The notes: generated from the sequence alone by a model not told the origin. DNA of 64,000 nucleotides from Hymenobacter artigasi (GCF_012275535.1 NZ_JAAVTK010000009.1:62001-126000), one strand, 5' to 3'; shown: positions 23,576 to 32,220, numbered from the stretch's first letter. Numbers and translations: made by a program.

Positions 23576-24130
23576 CTAGTCTTCCAGAACTTCAGCCGCT
23601 TCGGTTGCGGCCGAGGCCCCCACCGGGGCATACACCTGTAAGGCCGCTTTCAGGTCCTTGCGGGCAATGTGGATGCGGTTTTTAACGGTACCAATCGGGA
23701 TTTGCAGCTTCTCGGCAATCTCCATGTACTTGTAGCCGATGTAGTACATCATAAACGGCGTGCGGTAGTCGGTACCGAGGCTGGAAATGGCCTCGTTGAT
23801 GTCGCGCACCACAAAATCCGACGTGGCGCCGTTGTGTGTGATGTAGTTCTGGTCGGTGTTGAAATACTGGAAATACTCCGTCGAATCAATGTTGGAGCTG
23901 CGCTTGGTAATCTTGTTGTAGTTGTTGATGAAGGTGTTGCGCATGATGGTATACAACCACGCCTTCAGGTTGGTACCGGCCTTAAACTTGTCCTTGTTAA
24001 GCAGGGCCTTAAGAAGGGTTTCCTGCACTAAGTCTTTAGCATCATCAGCGTCTCGCGTCAAGTTCATGGCGGCGGGCCGGAGGGTGAGCGAAATCTTCTG
24101 CACTTGCGAGGTGAATTCTAGCGAAGTCAT
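23576..24130 (-). CDS. ECF-type RNA polymerase sigma factor
   Basis: The 184-residue product has sigma region 2 (about 10-80: DADDAKDLVQETLLKAL and KAWLYTIMRNTFIN) and region 4 (about 120-172: FMMYYIGYKYMEIAEKLQIP then GTVKNRIHIARKDLK), separated by a short linker, with no regions 1 or 3. No anti-sigma gene is adjacent. It lies just upstream of crtI and crtB and downstream of a CarH-like MerR gene, which suggests it drives carotenoid genes in response to light or stress. That role is inferred from position and from known CarQ/LitR systems. A perfect -7 element lies about 32 bp upstream. Confidence 0.92.
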   Translation of the reverse strand: MTSLEFTSQVQKISLTLRPAAMNLTRDADDAKDLVQETLLKALLNKDKFKAGTNLKAWLYTIMRNTFINNYNKITKRSSNIDSTEYFQYFNTDQNYITHNGATSDFVVRDINEAISSLGTDYRTPFMMYYIGYKYMEIAEKLQIPIGTVKNRIHIARKDLKAALQVYAPVGASAATEAAEVLED

Positions 24131-24161
24131 ACTGTTTAGCTTTTCGTGGCCGATTGTTAAA

Positions 24162-24169
24162 CAAATATA
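24162..24169 (-). promoter_or_regulatory. -7 promoter element of the sigma-crtI unit
   Basis: TATATTTG on the minus strand (24169-24162) matches TAnnTTTG exactly, about 32 bp before the sigma-factor ATG. No convincing -33 element at 17-23 bp was found, so activation by a regulator may be needed. Confidence 0.5.
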
Positions 24170-24355
24170 CGTACCAACGGCAGATTCGACCAGCTCCGGC
24201 CAAAATTATTTTACTCGGCACGCCTACTTCTTTCGGGTAGGCGGGGCAAATTACACCTGGCAAGCATTTTGGCCGCAGTTCGGGTCCGGTTTGAATATTA
24301 TCGTTTTGTGAAGGCTGCGCCCACCTACGGAATTTGCCGGACGGCAGATTGCGGC

Positions 24356-25255
24356 TCAGGCCGCCACGGGCTCGGTCACTTCGGCGGAAATCAGGGCCAG
24401 GAAATCGGTCATCAGCAGTGGCGACACGCAGTTGGCGGGCAGCTCCAGCCCCTCCTGCCGGGCCAGCGGGCCATACACCACCAGCTGGGCCTCGGGAAAC
24501 AGGGCGCGCAGCTCGCGGGCGTACTCGGCCACCCGGCCACGCTCGGGCTGGGTAGTGAGCACCGTAGCCACGGCGTCGGGCCGGTAGGCCGCGTTCACGT
24601 TGGTGAGGCCGACCGTGGGCAGGTTCTGGCCCAGGTAGAGCGTGTGCTGGCCCCGGGCGCGCAGCAGGTAGTTCATAAAGAGCAGGGCCAGCTCGTGCAG
24701 CTCATCGCCGGGCAAAAACAGCACCCAGCGGCGGGCCGTGGTGGGCACCTTGGGCAGGGCATCGGTGGCGGCCAGCAGCTTCTGGCGCAGCAAGTGGGCC
24801 AGCATGTGCTCCTGGCCCAGGTCCACGGTACCGGCCAGCCACATCAGCCCAATGCGTTGCAGCAGTGGATAGGCCACGCGCAGCATCATATTTTCGAAGC
24901 CGAGGCGGGCGGTGGCTTCGCTTAACAATTGGTCGAGGCGGGGCTCATCGAAGCCCAGCATGGCGGCCAGCAGGGCGTTTACCTGGCGGTGGTAGTCGTG
25001 CGAGTCATCGCAGCAGGCCAGCACGGCTTCACTAATTTCAGCATCCGTGAGGCGGGCCACCTGCGAAATGCGCTGGCCCCGGCCGCAGAGCGTGGTTACG
25101 TTGAGCAACCGCCGCAAATCATCGTCGCAATACGTGCGAATATTGGTGGCCGTGCGTACCGGATGTAGCAGGCCGTAGCGCTGTTCCCACATGCGAATAG
25201 TGTGCGCTTTGATGCCCGAAAGCTGCTCTAAGTCACTGATGGAGAAGTGGCCCAT
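24356..25255 (-). CDS. MerR-family regulator with B12-binding domain (CarH/LitR-like)
   Basis: A 299-residue transcription factor. The N-terminal MerR helix-turn-helix (about 4-70) contains SGIKAHTIRMWEQRYGLL. A helical cap (about 80-160) carries Trp139 and Glu149-His150 in the W-x9-EH arrangement known from adenosylcobalamin-dependent photoreceptors. A Rossmann-like B12 domain (about 175-295) has ELHELA (185-190), which fits E/D-x-H-x-x-G except that the Gly is Ala. In CarH the His is the lower cobalt ligand; light breaks the Co-C bond, the tetramer falls apart and carotenoid genes are released. Position beside an ECF sigma factor, crtI, crtB and crtZ fits such a role. The start is ATG at 25255. 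Confidence 0.88.
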   Translation of the reverse strand: MGHFSISDLEQLSGIKAHTIRMWEQRYGLLHPVRTATNIRTYCDDDLRRLLNVTTLCGRGQRISQVARLTDAEISEAVLACCDDSHDYHRQVNALLAAMLGFDEPRLDQLLSEATARLGFENMMLRVAYPLLQRIGLMWLAGTVDLGQEHMLAHLLRQKLLAATDALPKVPTTARRWVLFLPGDELHELALLFMNYLLRARGQHTLYLGQNLPTVGLTNVNAAYRPDAVATVLTTQPERGRVAEYARELRALFPEAQLVVYGPLARQEGLELPANCVSPLLMTDFLALISAEVTEPVAA

Positions 25256-25297
25256 TTTTTTTAATTAAAAATTATAACCTTATAAATCGAGAATCAC

Positions 25298-25318
25298 CTG
25301 ATAAAAAAGCTGATAAAA
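25298..25318. promoter_or_regulatory. Candidate MerR/CarH operator: two CTGATAAAA repeats
   Basis: CTGATAAAA occurs at 25298-25306 and 25310-25318, a direct repeat with 12-bp period, in an AT-rich 108-bp gap between crtZ (ends 25364) and the MerR gene (starts 25255). CarH-type regulators are known to bind tandem direct repeats of about this period. No -7 match is evident, so this is only a candidate. Confidence 0.4.
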
Positions 25319-25363
25319 CCTATAATTATTCCGGTTTAAAACCAATGTTCTATTGGTCATGTT

Positions 25364-25837
25364 TTAATTTCCCGTCTTTATTTTTTTCCTTCGCGCCAGC
25401 TGCAGGTATTTTGGCGAAACCCACAGCAGGCCGAACTCGGCCGAGCCGTCGCGGCCCGTGGTTTTGTGGTGGGTTTTGTGGGCCATGTTGAGGGCCCGCA
25501 GGTAGGTATTCTGCGATTTTTTCCAGAAGCGCAGCCGGCCGTGAATCAGCACGTCGTGCACGAAGAAATACACCGTGCCGTAGCAGGCAATGCCCACGCC
25601 CACCCAGAACCACCAGTGCCCGCCATTGTCGCCGGTAATGAACAGGACGGCCGAAATGGCCCCGTAAATGAGGAAAAACAAGTCGTTGCGCTCCACCGGG
25701 TGCGGGTGCCGCACATGGTGCGAGCGGTGCAGAAACCACAGCGGCCCGTGCTGCACAAACTTGTGCATAAACCACGCCCAGAATTCCATGAATCCGAAGG
25801 TGGCGAGGGTGATGCCAATGGCGGCCAGTGTTGTCAT
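25364..25837 (-). CDS. crtZ: Beta-carotene hydroxylase CrtZ
   Basis: Membrane di-iron oxygenase that 3-hydroxylates beta-ionone rings. The 157-residue product has all histidine boxes of the family: HKFVQHG (about 25-31), HRSHHVRH, HDVLIHGRL and HKTHHKT, plus four hydrophobic segments. The length matches bacterial CrtZ. It is the most upstream carotenoid gene here and is followed by the MerR regulator on the same strand, so both may form one unit. The start is ATG at 25837. Confidence 0.95.
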   Translation of the reverse strand: MTTLAAIGITLATFGFMEFWAWFMHKFVQHGPLWFLHRSHHVRHPHPVERNDLFFLIYGAISAVLFITGDNGGHWWFWVGVGIACYGTVYFFVHDVLIHGRLRFWKKSQNTYLRALNMAHKTHHKTTGRDGSAEFGLLWVSPKYLQLARRKKIKTGN

Positions 25838-25884
25838 GCGGAAGTAACCGGAACCGGAAAAGGGTTGTTTGGAAGTGACGCGGA

Positions 25885-25928
25885 AACGCCGTTCCGTGTC
25901 CCAATGAATTCCGGGGCGGAACGGCGTT
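25885..25928. repeat. Short inverted repeat between enoyl-CoA hydratase and crtZ
   Basis: AACGCCGTTCCG (25885-25896) and its complement (25917-25928) form a 12-bp perfect stem with a 20-bp loop. It may be a terminator remnant for the upstream minus-strand gene, but no clear T-run follows. Confidence 0.6.
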
Positions 25929-25975
25929 GTTGCAAAGCTATTAGCTGACAGCCATTAGCTAACAGCTTAAGCAAG

Positions 25976-26782
25976 CTACCAGCCAATCTTTTCTTTGCTG
26001 AGGAAGGCGGCAATGCCTTTGCGGCAATCCTCCGAGCCCCGGGCTTCGGCGTTGCGCTGGGCGGCATAACGCAGGCCTTCTTCGAGGTCGAGCTCGGGCA
26101 GGTGGGCCAGCATTTCCTTGGTTACTTCCATGCTCTGGCCCGAGTTTTCGCGGCACAGGCGCTGGGCGAAGGTGTGCACGTTCGCGGCCAACTCCTCTTT
26201 GGGGGCCAGAAAGGTGATAAGGCCCATGTCGAGGGCCGCCTGGGCCGAAACGGGGTCGCCGGTGAGCAGCAGCTGCTTGGTGCGCGACTCGCCGATTTTG
26301 CGCAGCAGAAACACGCTCACAATGGCCGGCAGGAAGCCGATTTTCACTTCAGTATAGCCAAACTTGGCCTCGGGCACGGCAAAGCTCAGGTCGCAGATGG
26401 CGGCCAGGCCGCAACCGCCGGCCAGGGCGTGGCCCTGCACCTGGGCAATCACCACTTTTTTGAGGGTATAAATCTGGTGGAAGAGCTGCATGAGGTGCGT
26501 GCTGTCCTCCAGGTTGTCGGTGTAGCCGTAGCCCTGCAGCTCCTGAATGTAGGCCAAATCGGCCCCGGCGCAGAACACGTCGCCGGCCGAGCGCAGCACA
26601 ATAACCTTGGTTTCCTCATCGTCTTCAGCGAATTCAAACGCCTGTTTCAGCTCGGTTATTACGTCGGCGTTCAGGGCGTTACGCTTGTCGGGACGGTTGA
26701 GGGTGATGTAGCCAATGCGGTCCTGGGCTTTGTACTGAATGTAGCGGAGGGCTTCGAGTTCGGGCGTGAGCAGGTTTTCCAT
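25976..26782 (-). CDS. Enoyl-CoA hydratase/isomerase family protein
   Basis: Crotonase-fold enzyme, usually hydrating enoyl-CoA in beta-oxidation or amino-acid breakdown. The start chosen is ATG at 26782 (MENLLTPELEAL), giving 268 residues, the normal length; the open frame upstream has no conserved content. The IGYITLNRPDKRNALNAD segment, the oxyanion-hole motif FCAGADLAYIQ, the ALAGGCGLAAICDL stretch and a Glu-containing segment (YTEVKIGFLPAI) are all present. Substrate cannot be assigned; methylglutaconyl-CoA hydratase-like is one option. No functionally related gene is adjacent. Confidence 0.9.
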   Translation of the reverse strand: MENLLTPELEALRYIQYKAQDRIGYITLNRPDKRNALNADVITELKQAFEFAEDDEETKVIVLRSAGDVFCAGADLAYIQELQGYGYTDNLEDSTHLMQLFHQIYTLKKVVIAQVQGHALAGGCGLAAICDLSFAVPEAKFGYTEVKIGFLPAIVSVFLLRKIGESRTKQLLLTGDPVSAQAALDMGLITFLAPKEELAANVHTFAQRLCRENSGQSMEVTKEMLAHLPELDLEEGLRYAAQRNAEARGSEDCRKGIAAFLSKEKIGW

Positions 26783-27011
26783 AGGGGCGGGTTTGGCGCA
26801 GACGGATGGTTTCAGCAGAGATGCCGCCGGCGGGGCAATGGTGGCATCTCTTGGGGCAATTAACGCAAAAAATGGATGGATGGACTGCCCTGCTCGACTA
26901 AACACCCGACCAAAACGACGAAACACGCTGGCTACCGGTCCGTTGGCGGCGTTGGGGACAACCCGGAGCGGGCGCGACTTTTTTTGTGCGCCAGGATTTC
27001 GCGGGCCCCGC

Positions 27012-29291
27012 CTACCGCCCCCCCAGCGGCGGCGCACAGGAGAAAGCCCCCCGCGCCGTGACGTCCCAGGTGCGGAAGCCCTGAGCGCGCAGCAGGGAAT
27101 CCTGCCGGGCCACGTACCAGATTTTGCAGCTCGAATCGAACACCACCTGCACCTGCGGGCCAAATACGGCAGCCACGGTTTCGGGCTTCAGGCGGGCGTT
27201 GCGGCGCAGCACCAGTACATCGACGGGCGCGGGCTGGGTGGCGCTTGAAATGCGGTTGGAAACGAAGGCCACCCGCAGGCCGCGCCAGCGGGCCAGTACC
27301 ACGGGGCCGGGCTTGAAGTACAGGGTTGGGTTGGCGCTGTCGGGGTCGGCCAGGCGCTGCACGGGGATGGTGCAGCCGCGCCAGCCCACGCGGTAGGCCG
27401 TGCGCCGCGCCGCCCGCCGGATGATGCCCGGCAGCAGGCGGTAGGTGCGCTCGGTCTCAGTGAGCGGCAGCGAGTCGGGCGTGACAAACTCGGCCGCCGC
27501 GCCCTGCCAGAACCCCACCGCCGAGCGGCGCGGAATGCTGTACACGATGAATTCTTCGGTGGGGGCCACGGCGCGGGCCTCTACCACGCGGCTGCCACCG
27601 TAGCATAATAATAGCAGCGCCATGCCGCGAAGCCAGCCCAGCCGGCGGGTGTTCAGCCAGGCCAGGCCGGCCCCGATTAGGCCGAAAAGCAGCACCGTTT
27701 GCAGGGCCGAAACGTGAATGTCGCGCACGACCCAGCCGGAGAAGTAGCGGCTTATCAGGAAGATGTATTCGTTGAACGCCCACACCATCCATTCGAATAG
27801 CTGCGCGATGCCACGGGGCAGCAAATCGAGCCACCACGCCGCCCCGGCGGGCAGCAGCAGGCTGATGGTGGCCATTATGCCCTTCACGGCCAGCAAGGCC
27901 AGCCCCACATACACCGCCCCGCTGGAAATGGGCACGGCCACGAGGTTAGAAAGCAAAAAGCTGAACGGGAACTGGTGGAAGTAATACAGCCCCAGCCCGA
28001 ACGTGGCCACCTGCGCCGCCAATGACAGCGCCACCGCCTGCCACACCTTGTCGAGAAACCAGCCGCTGCCGCGCCAGGCCCACTGCACCGATTTGGGCTG
28101 CCAGGGCCGCCGACGGGCGTAGAAATATGCTTCAACATCCACCCAGCGGGCAATGCGCGGCTGCACGTACACAATGCTGAGCACCGCCAGAAACGAGAGT
28201 TGAAAGCCCACGTCGGCCACCAGAAATGGGTTCCACATCAGCAAGCCAAACGCGGCCACGCCCAACGTATTAAAGATGGAATCCTGCCGCCCCAGGGCCC
28301 GGCCAATGATGATGACCGTGAACATGACCGTGGCCCGCAGCACCGACGCCGACAGCCCCGTGAGAAAGGCGTAGCTCCAGATAACGGCCAGCCCCACCAG
28401 CGACGACCACAGCAAAAAGCCCCGCACCCGCCCAAATAGCTTGCGCAACACCCACGACATGGCCGCAAACAACAGGCCCACCTGCAAGCCGCTCACGGCC
28501 ATGATGTGCGTGGTACCGGTGGCGGTATAGGCCTGCTTGGTGGCCAAATCCACGTCGTCCTTGATGCCCAGCACCAGCGCCGAGGCAATGGCATACTCGC
28601 GTTTGGCCTTGATGTAGTGCCGAAAAACGCCGTCGAGCTGCGTGGCCGCCCGCATGCTGACGGCCACCAGAATATTGGGCGGAGCCAGCCGCAGCGTCCG
28701 GTATTGGTCGGGGTGAATGTATTGCTGATGATAGACTTGCCGGTACTCCAGGTAGCGGGCGTAGTCGAACTCGCCGGGGTTGAGCGGGGGCTTGCTGGGG
28801 TCGGGGTGGCCGCGAATGAGCCAGACCTCGCCGTACTGCGGCTGCGCGATGCCCGCCACCCGGGGCAACGACACCCGCACACCGCCCGTGGCCCGGCGCC
28901 AGCGGCCGGCCACGCGCACGGCCTGCACTTTCAGGGTGGTGGCGTAGGTAGCGGCCCGCACCACGGTGGCCTCGTCCACCACGGCCTGGTAGCATTCTAT
29001 TGTATCGCCGAAACGGTAGAGGTGGTCGGCGCGGCGGCTTTCGGTGGCGCGCTGGGTGAGCGTGGCGCCCAGCACGACGATGGTGAGCAGCGAGAGCACG
29101 CCGGCGGCATCGGCGGCGGCGGGCGTGCGCTGCCGCACGGCCCAGAAAATCAGCCCCATGCTTAGCCCGGCCAGGACCACGGCCACGGGCCACAGCTCCG
29201 GCCAGCCAGTGCCGAGGTAGAGGTAGCCCACAATGCCGAGAATGAGCGCGGGGGTATAGCGCACGAAGGGAAAGGTAGCCCAGGCAATCAT
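27012..29291 (-). CDS. ComEC/Rec2-family competence membrane protein
   Basis: Inner-membrane channel family thought to pass single-stranded DNA during natural transformation. From the ATG at 29291 (MIAWATFPFVRYTP) the product is 759 residues. It has N-terminal membrane helices, a DUF4131-like soluble region (about 100-250) and the competence domain with GTTHIMAVSGLQVGLLF and LTGLSASVLRATVMF, followed by many hydrophobic segments. The C-terminal soluble part lacks an obvious HxHxDH metallo-beta-lactamase motif, so it may be the shorter Bacteroidota form. The open frame further upstream lacks conserved content. No other competence gene is nearby. Confidence 0.88.
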   Translation of the reverse strand: MIAWATFPFVRYTPALILGIVGYLYLGTGWPELWPVAVVLAGLSMGLIFWAVRQRTPAAADAAGVLSLLTIVVLGATLTQRATESRRADHLYRFGDTIECYQAVVDEATVVRAATYATTLKVQAVRVAGRWRRATGGVRVSLPRVAGIAQPQYGEVWLIRGHPDPSKPPLNPGEFDYARYLEYRQVYHQQYIHPDQYRTLRLAPPNILVAVSMRAATQLDGVFRHYIKAKREYAIASALVLGIKDDVDLATKQAYTATGTTHIMAVSGLQVGLLFAAMSWVLRKLFGRVRGFLLWSSLVGLAVIWSYAFLTGLSASVLRATVMFTVIIIGRALGRQDSIFNTLGVAAFGLLMWNPFLVADVGFQLSFLAVLSIVYVQPRIARWVDVEAYFYARRRPWQPKSVQWAWRGSGWFLDKVWQAVALSLAAQVATFGLGLYYFHQFPFSFLLSNLVAVPISSGAVYVGLALLAVKGIMATISLLLPAGAAWWLDLLPRGIAQLFEWMVWAFNEYIFLISRYFSGWVVRDIHVSALQTVLLFGLIGAGLAWLNTRRLGWLRGMALLLLCYGGSRVVEARAVAPTEEFIVYSIPRRSAVGFWQGAAAEFVTPDSLPLTETERTYRLLPGIIRRAARRTAYRVGWRGCTIPVQRLADPDSANPTLYFKPGPVVLARWRGLRVAFVSNRISSATQPAPVDVLVLRRNARLKPETVAAVFGPQVQVVFDSSCKIWYVARQDSLLRAQGFRTWDVTARGAFSCAPPLGGR

Positions 29292-29418
29292 CAACGGGTA
29301 GAAAAAGGAAGGATATTGGGCTGGCAATGTAGCGGTTTGGCCCGAAACCGCCAACTGCGGCCCGGCCACGCCTGCCCCCGGCCGTATCTTGGGCCGCCGA
29401 AAAACCCCTACCCCACCC

Positions 29419-30354
29419 ATGCTTTCCCTGCTACGCCGCCTCAAGCTCAGCTACGCCGCCTACAACGTTTTCCAGCGCCGCCGGCTGGCCCACAACCTGC
29501 CCATCTACCAGAAGCTGGGGCTGAGCAAGCGCTACTACTCCCCCATCAGCAGCCGCGATTTTGCCCACCTGCCGGCTGGCGCGGGCCTGCCGCCGGTACC
29601 GGCGCTGGCCGCCCGTCTGGCAGCTACTCCCTCCTTCGCGGCGCTGCCGGCCGCCAGCCAAGCCAGCCTGCGGGCCTTCGAGGACAACGGCTTTGCCATC
29701 CTGCCGGGGTTTTTCAGCGGTGAGGTTGTCGATGGCATCAACCAGGAGCTGCACCAGCTTATTGCCAGCCGGGAAATCAGCGTGCGCTATGTCAATAAAT
29801 TCATGTTTGCGTTTCGGAAGTCGGCCCGCATCCGGGCGGCGGGCGAGGGCGCGCTGCGGGAACTGGTGGCCGCCCTGCTGGGCCACGAAACCACCCTTTT
29901 CCAAAGCATCAACTTCCTCACCGGCAGCCAGCAGCGCACGCATTCCGACAGCATCCACATGAGCACCTTTCCGCTGGGCGGCATGGCGGCGGCCTGGGTG
30001 GCGCTGGAAGACATCACGCCCGACAACGGGCCGCTGCACTACTATCCCGGCAGCCACCAGCTGCCCTACTACCTCAACGCCGACTACCAGAACGAAGGCA
30101 CCGAGTGGCTCATCGGCGACAAGGCCTACACGGAGTACGAGGCCTACATCAACCAGAAAATCCTCGAAGCTGGAATCCCCAAGCAGGTTTTCCTGGCCCG
30201 TAAGGGCGATGTGTTCATCTGGCACGCCAACCTGATGCACGGCGGCGAACCCCACCGCGACCCGGCTCAGACCCGCAAGAGCATGGTGTTTCACTACTTT
30301 AGCCAGGCCCACATCTGTTACCACGAAATCACGCAGCGGCCGGCGCTGCTGTAG
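29419..30354 (+). CDS. Phytanoyl-CoA dioxygenase (PhyH) family protein
   Basis: Predicted Fe(II)/2-oxoglutarate dioxygenase. The 311-residue product has a helical N-terminus (about 1-90), then the double-stranded beta-helix with the metal triad HSD (in QQRTHSDSIHM) and distal HGGEPHRDPAQTRKS, where the second His and the 2OG-binding Arg are expected. EDNGFAILPGFFSGEVVDGI marks the usual domain start. Substrate is unknown. The start is ATG at 29419, divergent from comEC; TATCTTGG about 25 bp upstream is one mismatch from a -7 element. Confidence 0.85.
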   Translation: MLSLLRRLKLSYAAYNVFQRRRLAHNLPIYQKLGLSKRYYSPISSRDFAHLPAGAGLPPVPALAARLAATPSFAALPAASQASLRAFEDNGFAILPGFFSGEVVDGINQELHQLIASREISVRYVNKFMFAFRKSARIRAAGEGALRELVAALLGHETTLFQSINFLTGSQQRTHSDSIHMSTFPLGGMAAAWVALEDITPDNGPLHYYPGSHQLPYYLNADYQNEGTEWLIGDKAYTEYEAYINQKILEAGIPKQVFLARKGDVFIWHANLMHGGEPHRDPAQTRKSMVFHYFSQAHICYHEITQRPALL

Positions 30355-30381
30355 TTGCGGGTTCATTCTGAAAACGCAAAA

Positions 30382-30473
30382 CGTCATGCTGAGCGCAGCC
30401 GAAGCATCTCTACCGCCCAAGTAATCAGATTTACTATTGCGGTAGAGATGCTTCGGCTGCGCTCAGCATGACG
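30382..30473. repeat. Inverted repeat (CGTCATGCTGAGC family)
   Basis: Arms of about 31 bp (starting CGTCATGCTGAGCGCAGCCG) around an AT-rich loop, between convergent PhyH and GNAT genes. It is related to the elements at 635, 30940 and 57292 by the TCAT-C/G-CTGAGC-GCAG core. Confidence 0.9.
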
Positions 30474-30489
30474 TATTCAAATATCGGCT

Positions 30490-30924
30490 TTACTCCAGCA
30501 CCATTTTATAGTGCTGGATATTCGCCTCCTCAAACATTTCCCCTTCCTTCCGGAACCCGTGGCGCTCATAAAACGGCACCGCCCGTAGCTGCGCGTTCAG
30601 GTACACTTCGGCATCGGGTAATTCGGCGCGTACGTCGGCCAGCACGGCGTGGAGAATAGTGGCCCCTACTTCCTGGTTGCGGAAGCTTTCGAGCACGGCG
30701 AAGCGCTCCAGCTTCACGCCGTTTTCGGTTTCGCGCCAGCGGGCGGCGCCGGCGGGCGTACCATCGTCGGTACGGGCGAGGTAATGACGGGCATCAGTGC
30801 GGTCGTGGAGGTCGTTTTCGAGGGTGGCAGGTACGCCCTGACCTTCCACAAATACTTTTTCGCGGATGGTGAAGGCGGCGTCCAGGTCGCGCAGGTCGGT
30901 GATGCGGAAGGCGGTGGCGGGCAT
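30490..30924 (-). CDS. GNAT-family N-acetyltransferase
   Basis: The 144-residue product has the GNAT fold: an N-terminal strand and helix with FTIREKVFVEGQGVP (ElaA/YjcF-type start), the central strand KLERFAVLESFRNQEVGATIL, which carries the acetyl-CoA-binding region in place of the usual QxxGxG/A, and the C-terminal LNAQLRAVPFYERHGFRKEG. Substrate is unknown. The start is ATG at 30924. Inverted repeats flank the gene on both sides, so it looks like a single-gene unit. Confidence 0.9.
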   Translation of the reverse strand: MPATAFRITDLRDLDAAFTIREKVFVEGQGVPATLENDLHDRTDARHYLARTDDGTPAGAARWRETENGVKLERFAVLESFRNQEVGATILHAVLADVRAELPDAEVYLNAQLRAVPFYERHGFRKEGEMFEEANIQHYKMVLE

Positions 30925-30939
30925 GGTGGGCTGAAAACT

Positions 30940-31022
30940 GTCATCCTGAGCCTGCGAAGGACCTTATCACAGCTGAACAAACTGTCCGAGTGTGATAAGG
31001 TCCTTCGCAGGCTCAGGATGAC
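30940..31022. repeat. Inverted repeat (GTCATCCTGAGCCTGCGAAGG family)
   Basis: Arms of 31-32 bp (starting GTCATCCTGAGCCTGCGAAG) around a short loop, between phoH (ends 31051) and the GNAT start. The inner ACCTTATCAC is shared with the element at 635-734, confirming a family relationship. Confidence 0.9.
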
Positions 31023-31050
31023 ATGTGTTAAAAATATCAGACAGCAGCTA

Positions 31051-32148
31051 CTACAGCGGCTGCTCGTGGTTTACGGGCAGTTCGGGCTCATCCGAAATGG
31101 GCTGGTCCTCCTCCACCAGGCCCTGCTCGCGCAGGCGGCGCTCGTGGCGCTCGTCGCGGCGCGGGGTGCCGTTGGCCTGGGCCGTGCGGGTCATTTCTTC
31201 GGTGTCGAACTTGTCGTAGGCTTCCACGATTTCCTTCACCAGGCGGTGGCGCACCACGTCTTCGGACGTCATCTCGACGTAGCCGATGCCTTGCACGTTT
31301 TTGAGAATGTCCATGGCCTGCATCAGGCCCGATTTCTGGCGCGTGGGCAGGTCAATCTGGCTGCGGTCGCCGTTCACCATCACCTTGGCCGTGGGGCCCA
31401 TCCGGGTCAGAAACATCTTAATCTGGCTCGGCGTGGTGTTCTGGGCTTCGTCGAGAAGCACAAAAGCATTGTTGAGCGTGCGGCCACGCATATAGGCCAG
31501 CGGAGCGATTTCGATGATTTTATTTTCCTGGTAAAACTTCAGCTTTTCGGCCGGAATCATGTCTTCCAGGGCATCGTAAATCGGACGCAGGTAGGGGTCA
31601 ACTTTCTCCTTCATGTCGCCGGGCAGGAAGCCCAGGCTTTCGCCGGCCTCCACTACGGGGCGCGAGATGATGATTTTCTTCACCTCCTTGTTCTTGAGGG
31701 CGCGCACGGCCAGCGCCACCGAAATGTAGGTTTTGCCGGTACCGGCCGGGCCCAGGGTGAAGGTGAGGTCATGCGACATCACGGTGTCCACGAGCTTCTG
31801 CTGGTTGGGCGTTTTGGCCTTGATGACGCCGCCCTTGGCTCCGAACAAAATGACGTCGGGCGAGGCGGCCAGCACCCGGCCCTCGGCCTCCTCGCTGGTG
31901 GCAGAGAGGTACTGATTTACCGTTTTGTCGGTAATCTGACCGTACTGGTGGTAATGCTCGATGAGCGAGGAAAAGATGTCGTTGATGCGGGAGATGACTT
32001 CCGTCTGACCCTGGATTTTGATTTCGTTGCCGCGGCTGATGATTTTGGAGCCGGGAAAAGCGGCGGCCAGCTGGCGGATATTCTGATTGTCGGGGCCGAG
32101 GAAATCGACCAAAGACATGTTTTCGAGGGTGATGATTTTTTCGACCAA
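31051..32148 (-). CDS. PhoH-like ATPase
   Basis: Cytoplasmic P-loop ATPase of the PhoH family, linked in other bacteria to RNA metabolism and stress. The 365-residue product has an N-terminal KH-like region (about 1-95), Walker A GPAGTGKTY (about 133-141), Walker B VLLDEAQNT and the downstream GDRSQIDLP motif, then a charged tail. The start is TTG at 32148 (MVEKIITLENMSL), which fits homologous N-termini; an ATG ten codons in is the alternative. Confidence 0.92.
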   Translation of the reverse strand: MVEKIITLENMSLVDFLGPDNQNIRQLAAAFPGSKIISRGNEIKIQGQTEVISRINDIFSSLIEHYHQYGQITDKTVNQYLSATSEEAEGRVLAASPDVILFGAKGGVIKAKTPNQQKLVDTVMSHDLTFTLGPAGTGKTYISVALAVRALKNKEVKKIIISRPVVEAGESLGFLPGDMKEKVDPYLRPIYDALEDMIPAEKLKFYQENKIIEIAPLAYMRGRTLNNAFVLLDEAQNTTPSQIKMFLTRMGPTAKVMVNGDRSQIDLPTRQKSGLMQAMDILKNVQGIGYVEMTSEDVVRHRLVKEIVEAYDKFDTEEMTRTAQANGTPRRDERHERRLREQGLVEEDQPISDEPELPVNHEQPL

Positions 32149-32212
32149 GTTGGAAGAGAGGGGGAAAGAGAAAGGGAGAGGGGAAAACGGCCTGTTTCTA
32201 GCCTAAACCGGC

Positions 32213-32220
32213 TACTTTTG
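32213..32220 (+). promoter_or_regulatory. -7 promoter element TACTTTTG
   Basis: Exact TAnnTTTG match about 50 bp upstream of the ATG at 32271. No good -33 element was found. It lies in the divergent gap between phoH and the SAM-related gene. Confidence 0.45.

Noticed and set aside
26783..27163. N-terminal extension of the enoyl-CoA hydratase frame
   Set aside because: Arg/Gly-rich sequence unlike the family; the ATG at 26782 gives the normal length.
27012..29444. Longer comEC reading starting upstream of 29291
   Set aside because: The extra 51 residues lack membrane or conserved character and overlap the divergent promoter region; the ATG at 29291 begins the first hydrophobic segment.
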